Positions 16,101 through 22,969 of a stretch of 64,000 bases of DNA are shown here, piece after piece. Made by a program: the position numbers and the translations under genes. The notes beneath the pieces are model-generated. The model did no database searches and was not told where the DNA came from. It saw only the letters and a list, made by a program, of their open reading frames with translations. The stretch is taken from contig CALWKD010000020.1 of the NCBI GenBank assembly GCA_944381175.1, forward strand, positions 1-64,000. The letters run 5' to 3'. Each line of letters opens with the position of its first letter. Position 1 is the stretch's first letter. Source of the stretch: an uncultured Clostridia bacterium (lineage in GTDB: Bacteria > Bacillota > Clostridia > Christensenellales > UBA1242).

Positions 16101-16949
16101 CTTGAAGTGTATTATTCCACATCGGCACTTGATGACATTTCAAACTTTGCAGGAATTGCTGTCAAAAACACAGGAAAAATCAAAGATTGTGCAGTTTACG
16201 CAGACGGAGCAATCACAATTTCGACAGGCAAAGATTTTGTATTTGGAGGGATTGCGTCCACCTCAAGCGGAACGATATTAAGGTGCAAAGTCGGGCTTAA
16301 CATTTTGATAAACTACACTGGAGACGACATCACTTTTGGTGGAATCGTCGGCGGTGTATCTGGCGGGAAAATTCCAAGAGTTGAGAAAAATGATGCCTCA
16401 ATTTATCTTTCGTTGGTCACAACAGGTGGGGCAGATGTTGAAGTCGGAGGACTGGCTGGGCTTGTCGATAGATTCGACGCAGATGAGATAACTCTTTGCA
16501 GAAACCACGCAAGCGTCACTTTCTCAATGAGCGGAACGGCAGATGAGATGTATGTTGGTGGACTTATTGGGAATGGTTTGAGCGGAAGTGAAAACAATTA
16601 TGCGACTGGAAGTATTGAGATTTTGACCACAGCAAAAGGATATGTCGGCGGTTTGTATGGCGAATACCTAAATTCTGACACCGAAGCCTCAATTTCTCAC
16701 AGTTATTCCACCGTGGCGATTGAGTGCGAGAGTGGATTGGAAGTTGATGGGCTTGTTGGAGCGTTAAGCGGAATTGTCAGATATAGTTTCACAAATAATT
16801 CCCGTCCAGTCTGTGCAAATATGCTTTCCTCTTTTGCAAATGCCGACCGATATGTTGAAAACAATGTGACCCGTTACGGCTCAAGGTTTCAGTTTGATGA
16901 TGAGATTTGGGATTTGTCAAACATAAACGGACTTCCGACTTTGCTGTGA
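13122..16949 (+). CDS. Zinc-ribbon/TPR/TIR-like/transmembrane/GLUG fusion protein
   Basis: A 1275-residue protein. Order: zinc ribbon (Cys 6, 9, 24, 27); TPR-like region 45-90; TIR-like domain about 153-290, starting YDVFLTVMDFD; long helical TPR-like region about 330-800; three membrane helices near 827-850, 861-882 and 895-918; and an extracellular C-terminal domain 925-1275 with GLUG-type repeats (LDGNGHKIENLTIKS, VGGLAGLV, VGGLIGN). The N-terminal half follows the zinc-ribbon/TPR/TIR architecture common in Bacillota, but where those proteins have N-E-W with the catalytic Glu, this one has N-F-F (about residues 228-230), so NADase activity is doubtful. TTG start with GAGGG 7 nt upstream, overlapping the ATPase stop. 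Last gene of the operon; likely a link between the cytoplasmic machinery and the cell surface. Confidence 0.82.
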   Translation: MRERVCKNCGGRQYEVVGQNMVKCQFCGTLYVDEHASKEEETLTVWAYEKVREFKFEEAVDEFEKILSRYPMSFEAYFGKVLAKNKIILYSRRGTSRKRPRFFGDGVPSIIDDEDYKKAIENAPDEVKKSYEESANRIDRISKAYSQNVGKVSYDVFLTVMDFDKKSPNKKVEKLVELLEERGLSTYFVQGLEVKEKEEDTFNALKTANVLVLYANKKTGYNESEVKNFFDRYTYFISQKEKTSSSFIIVFDNQITEEDLPKDLRVFKNSVDLTGDEIVDDLAIKISNENEKSKREIAKIEKVNVEHISSVKKENVNVESINTTDLGSYKVENIEMSEANKIKWIFVSLKNGDFETAKEITEKELKNDPNNAELLFASLLCDNKIRTAGEFFSSISNFKEKDRIDLILKYASKDFAEMIVDNWENLVISLDSEEYYNAFLLYLAQFNTPNRDKFIKCAEEKALETLDDSLIDKVLRCFKSDEVDRFVNFYFMLAQKSGDDEYYKKVLDIDVGHEQSNIALLLRHFKTADDILNYRDKRQVEDVLKYLGKDTRGQLVFSIVNLILPVSYIDLDKAQGQLDFYLAYVEDDKMLVKILKAIAVYFQQMRFFKAAEKYISIAISKDKTDAKLYWILIQIKCHCETESKLIKTNVKLIQMPEWESMLACANEKQTEACSEIVSKANAYTGAKSEITDEWLDKKTLTEKLEDFVLRNNKILLELVAEDKNAISRGANYYKLQLEPFEKYLEELKQDLSLESYSKLSKKIATRLDLLDLSLDMSINVTKLSGKEESLKTVNIEKFGTKPGKKRKEKPAYDPLQIEKHKKFTKRYLYGFLELFPVLFTMLLLAVIIAVPKQVYLYFGQNFVIGLVCLSAGIGLVNLIIYLIKKKKLHKNWKIANVFLIVLAFLNVGLMCVGFYLMPNVISIQNEKEFRTLIHNAPYAELRLDSDLDMEGIEWKPCLFDGILDGNGHKIENLTIKSEKNISLFTKNSGEIKSLEVYYSTSALDDISNFAGIAVKNTGKIKDCAVYADGAITISTGKDFVFGGIASTSSGTILRCKVGLNILINYTGDDITFGGIVGGVSGGKIPRVEKNDASIYLSLVTTGGADVEVGGLAGLVDRFDADEITLCRNHASVTFSMSGTADEMYVGGLIGNGLSGSENNYATGSIEILTTAKGYVGGLYGEYLNSDTEASISHSYSTVAIECESGLEVDGLVGALSGIVRYSFTNNSRPVCANMLSSFANADRYVENNVTRYGSRFQFDDEIWDLSNINGLPTLL

Positions 16950-17017
16950 AGATTTTGAATATTAAAATCAGCAAGACTTTGGCAATGTTCGCAAACAGCA
17001 GAAAAATTGGTTAAAAC

Positions 17018-17042
17018 AAAAAAGTTCTTCGGAACTTTTTTT
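17018..17042 (+). terminator. Terminator of the ESCRT-like operon
   Basis: AAAAAAGTTC pairs with GAACTTTTTTT around a stable TTCG tetraloop. It is the first strong terminator after the seven genes, about 70 nt beyond the last stop. Confidence 0.9.
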
Positions 17043-17083
17043 GACCAAATGTCATAAAAATTTTGAGATGATTCATAAAATCA

Positions 17084-17113
17084 GTTGACAAGTCAACGAA
17101 AACTTGCTAAGAT
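17084..17113 (+). promoter_or_regulatory. Promoter of the ABC exporter operon with overlapping palindromic operator
   Basis: TTGACA (17085-17090) and TAAGAT (17108-17113) are 17 nt apart. The -35 lies inside the inverted repeat GTTGAC-AA-GTCAAC (17084-17097), the kind of short dyad bound by MarR-type repressors that often control two-gene ABC exporter operons. No MarR gene is adjacent in this window. Confidence 0.65.
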
Positions 17114-17182
17114 AAAAAAGCCGATTTTCATATGAGGTGTTTTTATTTATAAAAATATAGATTACAACAACAGGAGAGCGCT

Positions 17183-18907
17183 GTGGGAAAAATTTTTAGA
17201 AATTTTAAATGGTATGAATACCTATTGATTTTGCTCAATGTTGCTATAGTTGTCACTCAGGTTTATTTTGAGATGGAACTTATCGACAAAATGGCAGAAT
17301 TGATTGGCAAGGTGCAAGCGGTTGAAACGGTTGCATCAATTTGGAGGTCTGGAAGGATGATGCTCTTGTATGCGGGCATAATTATGGTTGCGAGCATTGC
17401 CTCTGCTGGACTTGTGACATACATCTCTTCCAAATTTTCAGAAAGGCTAAGAGCGGACGTGTTTAGGACTGTGAATGGCTTTTCTCAAGAGGAGATAAAC
17501 AAATTCTCAACCGCCAGCCTTATCACAAGAAGCACAAACGATGTCACACAAATTCAAACAACAATGCAAATGGTTTTGCGTGCTGGAATTATGGCTCCAA
17601 CAATGACGATTTTCTCAATTATCAATATGGTGAACAGCAGTGCCCAACTCAGTTGGACGACGGGGATTTCTGTTATTGTGATGTTTGTACTTTTTGGGCT
17701 CTTGTTTTTCTTGGTTGTGCCAGCCTTCAACAAAATTCAAAAGCAAACAGACCGCTTAAACTCAGTCACAAGAGAAAACCTGACTGGTGTGAGAGTCGTC
17801 AGGGCTTACAACACCGAAAAATTGCAAGAAGAAAAGTTTGACGGCGTAAATAAGGAACTCACAAAACTCAACCTTTACACAGGGAGAGTTATGAGTATGA
17901 TGAACCCTTTTATGAACCTCATCTTCAATGGCTTGACTTTGGCGATTTATTGGCTTGGTGCACACCTTATAAACACCACCTCTTTGGTTTATTCTGATTT
18001 GGTTGCGTTCACGCAGTATGGAATGCACATTTTGATGGGCTTTATGTTTTTGTCAATGATCATTGTGATGTTGCCAAGAGCGATTGTCAGCGGAAAGAGA
18101 ATTGGCGAGGTTTTGGGGACAAAAACAAAGATTGTTCCAGGAACATTTGACGGCGAGACGGAAGTTAAAGGGAAAGTTGAGTTTAGAAATGTTTCCTTTA
18201 GGTATCCAGATGCCGAAATGAATGTCCTTGAAAACATAAATTTTGTTGCAAATCAGGGCGAGACGGTTGCGTTTATTGGTTCGACTGGGAGTGGGAAGTC
18301 CACTTTGGTGAACCTCATCCCAAGATTTTTCGATGTATCTTATGGGCAAATTTTGATTGACGGCGTTGATGTCAAAGAATACACTCACGATGCATTAAAC
18401 AAAAAACTCGGCTTCGTTCCGCAGAAAGGGGTTTTGTTCAGCGGGACAGTTGAGGAAAATGTCAAATATGGCGCGGAGGATATTTCGGAAGAAGAAGTTC
18501 AAAGAGCACTCAAAATTTCTCAATCAGATTTCGTGAAGAAACTTGATGGCGGGTTGCAATATGAGGTTGCTCAAGGCGGAACAAATGTCTCGGGTGGACA
18601 GAGACAAAGATTGTGTATTGCAAGAGCAATTGCAAAATCTCCAGAAATCTATGTTTTCGATGACAGTTTTTCTGCACTTGATTACAAGACCGACAAGAAA
18701 TTGAGAAAGGCACTTGCAAAAAACACCAAGGATGCAACAAAAATCATTGTCGCACAAAGAGTTGGGACCATTATGGATGCAGACAAAATCATCGTGTTGG
18801 ACAACGGAAGAATGGTTGGAATGGGCACACATAAAGAGTTGCTGGAAAATTGCGATGTTTACAAAGAAATTGCCCTTTCACAACTTTCAAAGGAGGAACT
18901 GCAGTAA
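17183..18907 (+). CDS. ABC exporter half-transporter, degenerate-site subunit
   Basis: A 574-residue type IV ABC exporter half: six membrane helices in residues 1 to about 310, then an ATPase domain. Walker A is GSTGSGKST, the Q-loop LGFVPQKG, the signature NVSGGQRQRL, and Walker B ends in VFDDSFSALD. The residue after the Walker B Asp is Asp, not the catalytic Glu, as in the degenerate-site subunit of heterodimeric exporters of the TM287/288 or LmrCD type. It should pair with the next gene product to export drugs, lipids or peptides. The GTG start has AGGAG upstream; its TAA overlaps the next ATG by one base. Confidence 0.93.
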   Translation: MGKIFRNFKWYEYLLILLNVAIVVTQVYFEMELIDKMAELIGKVQAVETVASIWRSGRMMLLYAGIIMVASIASAGLVTYISSKFSERLRADVFRTVNGFSQEEINKFSTASLITRSTNDVTQIQTTMQMVLRAGIMAPTMTIFSIINMVNSSAQLSWTTGISVIVMFVLFGLLFFLVVPAFNKIQKQTDRLNSVTRENLTGVRVVRAYNTEKLQEEKFDGVNKELTKLNLYTGRVMSMMNPFMNLIFNGLTLAIYWLGAHLINTTSLVYSDLVAFTQYGMHILMGFMFLSMIIVMLPRAIVSGKRIGEVLGTKTKIVPGTFDGETEVKGKVEFRNVSFRYPDAEMNVLENINFVANQGETVAFIGSTGSGKSTLVNLIPRFFDVSYGQILIDGVDVKEYTHDALNKKLGFVPQKGVLFSGTVEENVKYGAEDISEEEVQRALKISQSDFVKKLDGGLQYEVAQGGTNVSGGQRQRLCIARAIAKSPEIYVFDDSFSALDYKTDKKLRKALAKNTKDATKIIVAQRVGTIMDADKIIVLDNGRMVGMGTHKELLENCDVYKEIALSQLSKEELQ

Positions 18908-20724
18908 TGGAACGACAAACAAGAAAAGTTTCACCTATGCGTGGTCCAGGCGGACACGGAATGGGTTCGACAGCGAGAGCAAAGAATTTTAAAAAGAGCT
19001 TCATCCAACTTGGAAAATCTCTGAAATCTTTCAAATGGATGATCATAGTGGCACTTGTGTTTGCGGTTGCCAGCACCGCCTTGAACATTATCTCACCAAC
19101 GATCATCAAAAATTTGGGTGAGGTTATCATTGTCGGCGGAAAGAACATTGATATGAACAGAGTGATGCACTATGGAATCGTGCTCATCTGTATGTATGTT
19201 GGAAGCGGTATATTAAACTTTTTGCAAGGTTTTATTATGGCGAAAGTAACTGCTGTTGTGACAAAACAATATCGAACTGACATTAGTAAAAAGATAAACC
19301 GTTTGCCACTTAAATATTTCGACAACAATCAAATCGGCGACACTTTGAGCCGTGTGACAAACGATGTTGACACGCTTGGTCAAAGTTTGGCAAACAGTTT
19401 GAGCAGTGCCATTTCGAGTGTAACGATGATTATCGGTGCAGTCATAATGATGTTTGTAAACAGTTGGCTTTTGACACTCGTCACTTTTGCAATTATGCCA
19501 ATCTCAATTGGGCTTGTGCTTCTTATCGTCAAGTTCTCACAGAAGCATTTCGTTAAGCAACAAGATGATTTGGGTGAGATAAATGGCCAAATTGAAGAAA
19601 TTTATTCTGCGCATAATGTTGTGACAGTTTTCAGTGGTGAGAAAAAGGCTCAAAAGAAATTTGATAAGACCAATTTGGGACTTTTCAAGTCTTCATTCAA
19701 GGCAAACTTTCTAAGTAGCCTTATGCAACCCATGATGAATTTTATTGGAAATTTGTCATATGTTGTGATTTGCCTTTTGGGCGGATATATCGCAATCAAA
19801 AACGGGGATCCAATTTTCGCGGCAACAATTGTTACTTTTGTGACCTATATGAGAATCTTCAATAACCAAGTGAGCAATATCGCAAACATTTCAAGCACAT
19901 TGCAATCAACCGCTGCAGCAAGCGAGAGAGTGTTTGAGTTTTTGGAAGAGGAAGAGCAGGAAGAGGAACACAAAGAATGGCAACTTCAAACTGTCAAAGG
20001 TGATGTTGAATTTAAAAATGTTTGCTTCGGCTATAACCCAGACAAGATAATCATTCACGATTTCAATGTGAAAGTTAAGGCGGGGCAAAAAGTGGCAATT
20101 GTCGGCCCGACGGGAGCAGGAAAGACCACTCTTGTAAATTTGCTTATGAGATTCTATGAAGTGAACAGTGGAGACATTTTGATTGACGGAGTCTCAATCA
20201 AGGATATGCCAAGAGAAGAAGTGCGAAGTTACTTCGGTATGGTTTTGCAGGACACTTGGCTTTTTGAAGGGACAATCAGAGAAAATGTAAGTTACGGAAC
20301 AGAAGGTTTGACAAACGAACAAATCGAAAAGGCCTGCAGTTTTGCTCATATTGACCACTTCATCAGGTCATTGCCAGGTGGATATGATATGGTGATTGAC
20401 GAAAAGGCGAACATCAGTCAGGGGCAAAGACAACTTTTGACCATTGCGAGAGTTATGGTAAACAACGCCCCAATGCTTATTTTGGATGAGGCGACAAGTT
20501 CGGTGGACACCAGAACAGAAGAAATCATCCAAAAGGCGATGGATAAACTCTCCGAAGGCAGAACTTCATTTGTCATTGCACACAGACTTTCGACAATCAA
20601 AAATGCAGATATCATCCTCGTGCTTAAAGACGGCGACATTGTTGAAAGTGGAAACCACGAAGAACTTTTGGTAAAGGGTGGTTTCTATGCAGACCTATAC
20701 AACAGCCAATTTGAAGAAACTTAA
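18907..20724 (+). CDS. ABC exporter half-transporter, catalytic-site subunit
   Basis: A 605-residue partner of the preceding protein. A Gly-rich cytoplasmic leader (MRGPGGHGMG) precedes six membrane helices. The ATPase domain has Walker A GPTGAGKTT, Q-loop FGMVLQDTW, signature NISQGQRQLL (with Gln in place of Gly, common in this class) and a canonical Walker B LILDEATSSVD with the catalytic Glu. The H-loop is IAHRLST. The two genes are translationally coupled (TAATG) and share the operator-controlled promoter at 17084. The substrate cannot be read from the sequence. Confidence 0.94.
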   Translation: MERQTRKVSPMRGPGGHGMGSTARAKNFKKSFIQLGKSLKSFKWMIIVALVFAVASTALNIISPTIIKNLGEVIIVGGKNIDMNRVMHYGIVLICMYVGSGILNFLQGFIMAKVTAVVTKQYRTDISKKINRLPLKYFDNNQIGDTLSRVTNDVDTLGQSLANSLSSAISSVTMIIGAVIMMFVNSWLLTLVTFAIMPISIGLVLLIVKFSQKHFVKQQDDLGEINGQIEEIYSAHNVVTVFSGEKKAQKKFDKTNLGLFKSSFKANFLSSLMQPMMNFIGNLSYVVICLLGGYIAIKNGDPIFAATIVTFVTYMRIFNNQVSNIANISSTLQSTAAASERVFEFLEEEEQEEEHKEWQLQTVKGDVEFKNVCFGYNPDKIIIHDFNVKVKAGQKVAIVGPTGAGKTTLVNLLMRFYEVNSGDILIDGVSIKDMPREEVRSYFGMVLQDTWLFEGTIRENVSYGTEGLTNEQIEKACSFAHIDHFIRSLPGGYDMVIDEKANISQGQRQLLTIARVMVNNAPMLILDEATSSVDTRTEEIIQKAMDKLSEGRTSFVIAHRLSTIKNADIILVLKDGDIVESGNHEELLVKGGFYADLYNSQFEET

Positions 20725-20779
20725 AATTTGATGTATACAAAGAAAAGTATTAGTCAAAATAACAACAAGGAGTTTTGTT

Positions 20780-21346
20780 ATGATGAGAGTTCTTTTCTTT
20801 TTTATGGGAGTGCCAATGATGATAGTATCTTTTTTTCAAGCGACACAGGCTTTGCCTTACGCGACAGATTACAACGTTTATGTGAATGGAAATGTGGTTG
20901 AGATTTCCGAGGCGGACAAGGAAGTTATCAAGGAAAAAGTGGAGACGATTTTTGAAAATTCCCACACTTTACCCGCCTTTGCAGTCACAACCGACGAGAT
21001 TTTTCACGAGCAAATCAAGGACGGGATTTTTGTGTCCATAAAGTTTGACAACGTCTTGCACATAAACGAATTGCCGTTCGACGAACTGGTTTTCAAGATG
21101 GAAAAAGACACACACGGTTTCAATTTGTTTAGAGGAATGAATGGAATTTTCCAAGGCAGATGCATTTATATTGATATGATGGACGGCAATATGAACGATT
21201 TGTATGACTTTTTGACCAAGTTTGATAAAGAAGAAAGTCTGGAACAAGAAAGCGAAGAAGAACAACTTCCGAGCGGAGACGGCAGTGTGGTCGAGGAAGA
21301 AAAATCCGACTTGTCAAATGGAGAAGTGTTGCAATCTGAGGAATAA
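20780..21346 (+). CDS. Secreted or membrane-anchored acidic protein, unknown
   Basis: A 188-residue protein with an N-terminal hydrophobic segment (about residues 3-24, ending near QATQALPYA) that could be a signal peptide or anchor. The mature part (residues 25-150) looks alpha/beta with short charged helices. The last ~35 residues are a low-complexity acidic tail rich in Glu and Ser. AAGGAG precedes the ATG. It lies 55 nt after the ABC exporter and before a terminator, so it could belong to the same transcript. I recognise no family. Confidence 0.65.
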   Translation: MMRVLFFFMGVPMMIVSFFQATQALPYATDYNVYVNGNVVEISEADKEVIKEKVETIFENSHTLPAFAVTTDEIFHEQIKDGIFVSIKFDNVLHINELPFDELVFKMEKDTHGFNLFRGMNGIFQGRCIYIDMMDGNMNDLYDFLTKFDKEESLEQESEEEQLPSGDGSVVEEEKSDLSNGEVLQSEE

Positions 21347-21348
21347 AT

Positions 21349-21380
21349 AAAAAGGGATTTCAATATAGAAATTCCTTTTT
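21349..21380 (+). terminator. Intrinsic terminator after the 20780 gene
   Basis: AAAAAGGGATTTC pairs with GAAATTCCTTTTT around a 6-nt loop with one mismatch. Confidence 0.8.
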
Positions 21381-21416
21381 TGTTTAATTTTCACTCGCAA
21401 TGACAAAAATCTCTTT

Positions 21417-22082
21417 GTGGATTATATTTTGATTGCGCTGATGATAATTTATGGTATTAAGGGATATAGAAAAGGATTTTTTTACGCATTTTTATCCCTT
21501 ATTTTCTTTTTTCTGAGCATTTTTTTGTCTTTCAAATTGCGCGAATTTGGCTCAGATATTTTGAGAAATGTGAGTTTTTTAAGCGATTTTGCTGAAAACG
21601 CCCTGCCAAATTTGTTAAATGATGTCATTCCAGGAGTTTTCACTTCGGTGGAAGGGTTGATTGAATTTTTGTCAGTCAAGCAATCGCTTTTTTATTTTCT
21701 TTTGTTGAAACTTGCAAATGGCATAAATTTTGAGGGAGAACTCACGAGCGGGCAGATTTTGGGTGGAACGGTTGCAGACCAATTTTTCAACTTGGTGTCA
21801 TTTCTTTTGATTTATCTTTTGCTGACGATAGTGTTTTTTGTAATAAAAAAAATAATAGTGAAAATTTTAGTTAGAAACAAGTTGTTGTCTTTTGATAGAG
21901 TGATTGGAAGTTTGTTTGGTCTTCTAAAAGGTGCAATTTTCGCTGTTTTTGTGCTTTTTGTTGTGATTTTGTTTTCAAATTTGACTGCAAATCAATCGGT
22001 TTTTCAGTTTGCCACTTCGGGAAACTTTTCAAAATTTTTGTATGAGAATTTTATAATAAAAATTATTGATCTTATATTTTAA
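21417..22082 (+). CDS. CvpA-family membrane protein
   Basis: A 221-residue membrane protein that fits the CvpA (colicin V production) family: N-terminal MDYILIALMIIYGIKGYRKGFF (Asp-aliphatic start, G-x-x-K/R-G-F motif), a second helix with SLIFFFLSIFLSF, and a late segment FDRVIGSLFGLLKGAIFA that matches the family's D-R-x-x-G-x-x-x-G-x-x-x-G motif. Four membrane helices are visible. Bacterial CvpA proteins are linked to envelope homeostasis; the biochemical role is unknown. The start is GTG with no clear ribosome site, so an internal start is possible. The last bases overlap the convergent gene at 22072. Confidence 0.75.
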   Translation: MDYILIALMIIYGIKGYRKGFFYAFLSLIFFFLSIFLSFKLREFGSDILRNVSFLSDFAENALPNLLNDVIPGVFTSVEGLIEFLSVKQSLFYFLLLKLANGINFEGELTSGQILGGTVADQFFNLVSFLLIYLLLTIVFFVIKKIIVKILVRNKLLSFDRVIGSLFGLLKGAIFAVFVLFVVILFSNLTANQSVFQFATSGNFSKFLYENFIIKIIDLIF

Positions 22083-22341
22083 AGTCAATAATCTTTTTCA
22101 TATATATTTGTTTTAAACCTTCTTCAGTTGTTGGAGGAGTTTCCTCTTCTTGATTTTCCTCATCGTCTGGCAAAATGTCCTCAAGTTCATCATTTTTGTT
22201 TTTGGTGTCTTCTGTTCTGTTCTTTAGGTCGACGATTATTGCAATTGTGACAATGATTGCAATCACAAACAAAATTATCAAAACAAATGAAACTATTTGA
22301 AAGGTGCTAAACTTTTTCCACCATTTTTTTTCTTCTTGCAT
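22072..22341 (-). CDS. Small single-pass membrane protein at the divIC position
   Basis: An 89-residue protein: basic N-terminus (EEKKWWKKF), one membrane helix (about residues 14-37), a short charged helix (DLKNRTEDTKNKNDELEDIL) and an acidic, Pro-containing tail. It follows yabP and yabQ, the place occupied by divIC in Bacillus, and has the topology of FtsB/DivIC, but the coiled coil is much shorter than usual, so the assignment is positional and tentative. AAAGGA precedes the ATG; its first 35 nt overlap the 3' end of yabQ. Confidence 0.55.
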   Translation of the reverse strand: MQEEKKWWKKFSTFQIVSFVLIILFVIAIIVTIAIIVDLKNRTEDTKNKNDELEDILPDDEENQEEETPPTTEEGLKQIYMKKIIDFKI

Positions 22342-22666
22342 CTCTTTTTCCTTTGGCTGTATTGTACCATTTTATTATAAGATTTGCAAGAAATTTTTGG
22401 GAAACAAATCTTTCAATTGAAAATGCAAGGAAAAATATAAAAATAGTGAAAAACCTTATTTCTCCATAATTTATTTTTAAATTAACAAAAAAATATATAA
22501 AAAAAACAAAAATAATAGCAAAAAACAATAAAATTTGATTTAAAATCTTATTTTTTTTTAAAAAATACATTAAAATATTTTTTAAATCAAAAATAATTCC
22601 CGAAAAAAGCCCAACGCACGATAAAATGAGGCAAATAATTGGTTGGGATAATGATTCATAAAGCAT
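22307..22666 (-). CDS. yabQ: YabQ-like spore cortex biosynthesis membrane protein
   Basis: A 119-residue membrane protein with three hydrophobic segments. After an N-terminal stretch SLSQPIICLILSCVGLFSGI comes the F-D-L motif region (FDLKNILMYFLKK), typical of YabQ, which is needed for spore cortex formation in Bacillus. The position directly after yabP (2 nt gap) matches the conserved sporulation order. The C-terminus is strongly basic (KGKRDARRKKMVEKV). Confidence 0.72.
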   Translation of the reverse strand: MLYESLSQPIICLILSCVGLFSGIIFDLKNILMYFLKKNKILNQILLFFAIIFVFFIYFFVNLKINYGEIRFFTIFIFFLAFSIERFVSQKFLANLIIKWYNTAKGKRDARRKKMVEKV

Positions 22667-22668
22667 TT

Positions 22669-22917
22669 TTATTTGAATAACCTTTTAATTAAACTTGTTT
22701 TTTCTGCTTTTTTTGAATATTTTAGTGAATTTATTGCACCTCTAATATTTACTTCTTTATTTTCCAGATCCAATTTTGTTATTTCCAAATTTTGCCCTGA
22801 GATGATTATGTTACAGTCACCGACTTCCACGACCGATTGGTTTTCGGTGGAAGAGACCATTTTTGTTGCACCAGTCAAAACGACAAAAGACCTATTTTCG
22901 ATTGTTATGTTTTCCAT
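22669..22917 (-). CDS. yabP: Sporulation protein YabP
   Basis: An 82-residue protein matching YabP/YqfC: ENRSFVVLTGATKMVSSTEN, then VGDCNIIISGQNLEITKLDLEN and a C-terminal segment with INSLKYSKK. This small beta-rich protein is made in the mother cell and needed for spore envelope or cortex assembly. The start at 22917 is chosen for AAAGGAG just upstream; a longer frame upstream is hydrophobic and would overlap the divergent pseudouridine synthase gene. Upstream, CATATT and CGATATCT on the minus strand resemble a sigma-E-type promoter with a short spacer. This is direct evidence that the organism's lineage makes endospores. Confidence 0.82.
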   Translation of the reverse strand: MENITIENRSFVVLTGATKMVSSTENQSVVEVGDCNIIISGQNLEITKLDLENKEVNIRGAINSLKYSKKAEKTSLIKRLFK

Positions 22918-22934
22918 TTTAAACTCCTTTTTGT

Positions 22935-22962
22935 TTGAAAAATTTGAGATATCGGTTATAAT
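22935..22962 (+). promoter_or_regulatory. Promoter of the pseudouridine synthase gene (leaderless transcript)
   Basis: TTGAAA (22935-22940), 16 nt, then a perfect TATAAT (22957-22962). The start codon at 22970 lies at the expected transcription start, and no ribosome site is visible. Confidence 0.6.
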
Positions 22963-22969
22963 ATAAAAT

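Noticed and set aside
9108-16949. The SPFH/TIR operon as a plain anti-phage (abortive infection) island
   Set aside because: There is no recombinase, phage gene or known defence effector nearby, and the TIR-like domain lacks the expected catalytic Glu; a defence role is not excluded but is not supported by the sequence.
17183-20724. ABC genes as an exporter for the giant proteins (type I secretion)
   Set aside because: No peptidase C39 domain, HlyD-like or outer-membrane partner is encoded, and both giants have Sec-type signal peptides.
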